This document shows, one piece after another, positions 5,231-5,267 of a DNA stretch of 5,267 nucleotides (positions are counted from its first letter, which is position 1; each line of letters begins with the position of its first letter). A model generated the notes under the pieces. The model did not search any database. It was not told where the DNA came from and saw only the letters and a program-made list of their open reading frames with translations. The DNA is from Actinomycetes bacterium. GTDB lineage: Bacteria; Actinomycetota; Actinomycetes; Actinomycetales; Microbacteriaceae. The stretch is from positions 1 through 5,267 of the forward strand of contig JAEYUT010000384.1 in NCBI GenBank assembly GCA_023432305.1, given 5' to 3'. A program made the translations under genes and the position numbers.

Positions 5231-5267
5231 GGGTGCGGTGGTGGATGGGCGAGGGATGGCAGAGCGA

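Overview
The window is a single, tightly packed gene cluster in which every gene reads on the minus strand. It runs from about 5219 down to 54. The DNA is very GC-rich, codon third positions are almost all G or C, and the start codons carry GGAGG-type ribosome binding sites. Together with a small ESX/WXG100-like protein and a larger type VII secretion (T7SS)-type partner, this points to a high-GC actinobacterium, perhaps a member of the Microbacteriaceae. The taxon is an inference from style, not from a marker gene.

In transcription order the layout is as follows. (1) 5219-4896 is a 107-residue helical ESX-like protein. (2) 4891-3575 is a 438-residue protein with an N-terminal T7SS-signal-like helical region, a hydrophobic hairpin near residues 226-271 and an unrecognised C-terminal region of about 165 residues. 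(3-5) 3526-3020, 3027-2500 and 2507-2049 are three tandem paralogues of an unrecognised soluble family. The first two are about 88% identical over their common 153 residues and the third is much more diverged. (6) 2052-1438 and (7) 1441-770 are two soluble proteins that look like distant relatives of each other, with a layout reminiscent of the Mog1/PsbP/LpqN fold. (8) 773-54 is a membrane protein gene broken by two opposite single-base frameshifts; the pieces add up to a 239-residue product.

Neighbouring genes are separated by 4 nt or overlap by 4 or 8 nt, except for one 48-nt gap between genes 2 and 3. The cluster is therefore almost certainly one operon with translational coupling. The best reading, which is an inference, is a T7SS substrate module. 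Gene 1 would be the small secretion partner, gene 2 the secreted effector-like protein with a membrane-active or pre-toxin segment, and genes 3-5 an expanded set of cytosolic partners (candidate immunity proteins). Genes 6-7 would be candidate chaperones or adaptors, and gene 8 a membrane protein. No ESX core component (EccC ATPase, EccD, mycosin) lies in the window, so the secretion machine would be encoded elsewhere. No RNA gene, CRISPR array or insertion sequence was seen.
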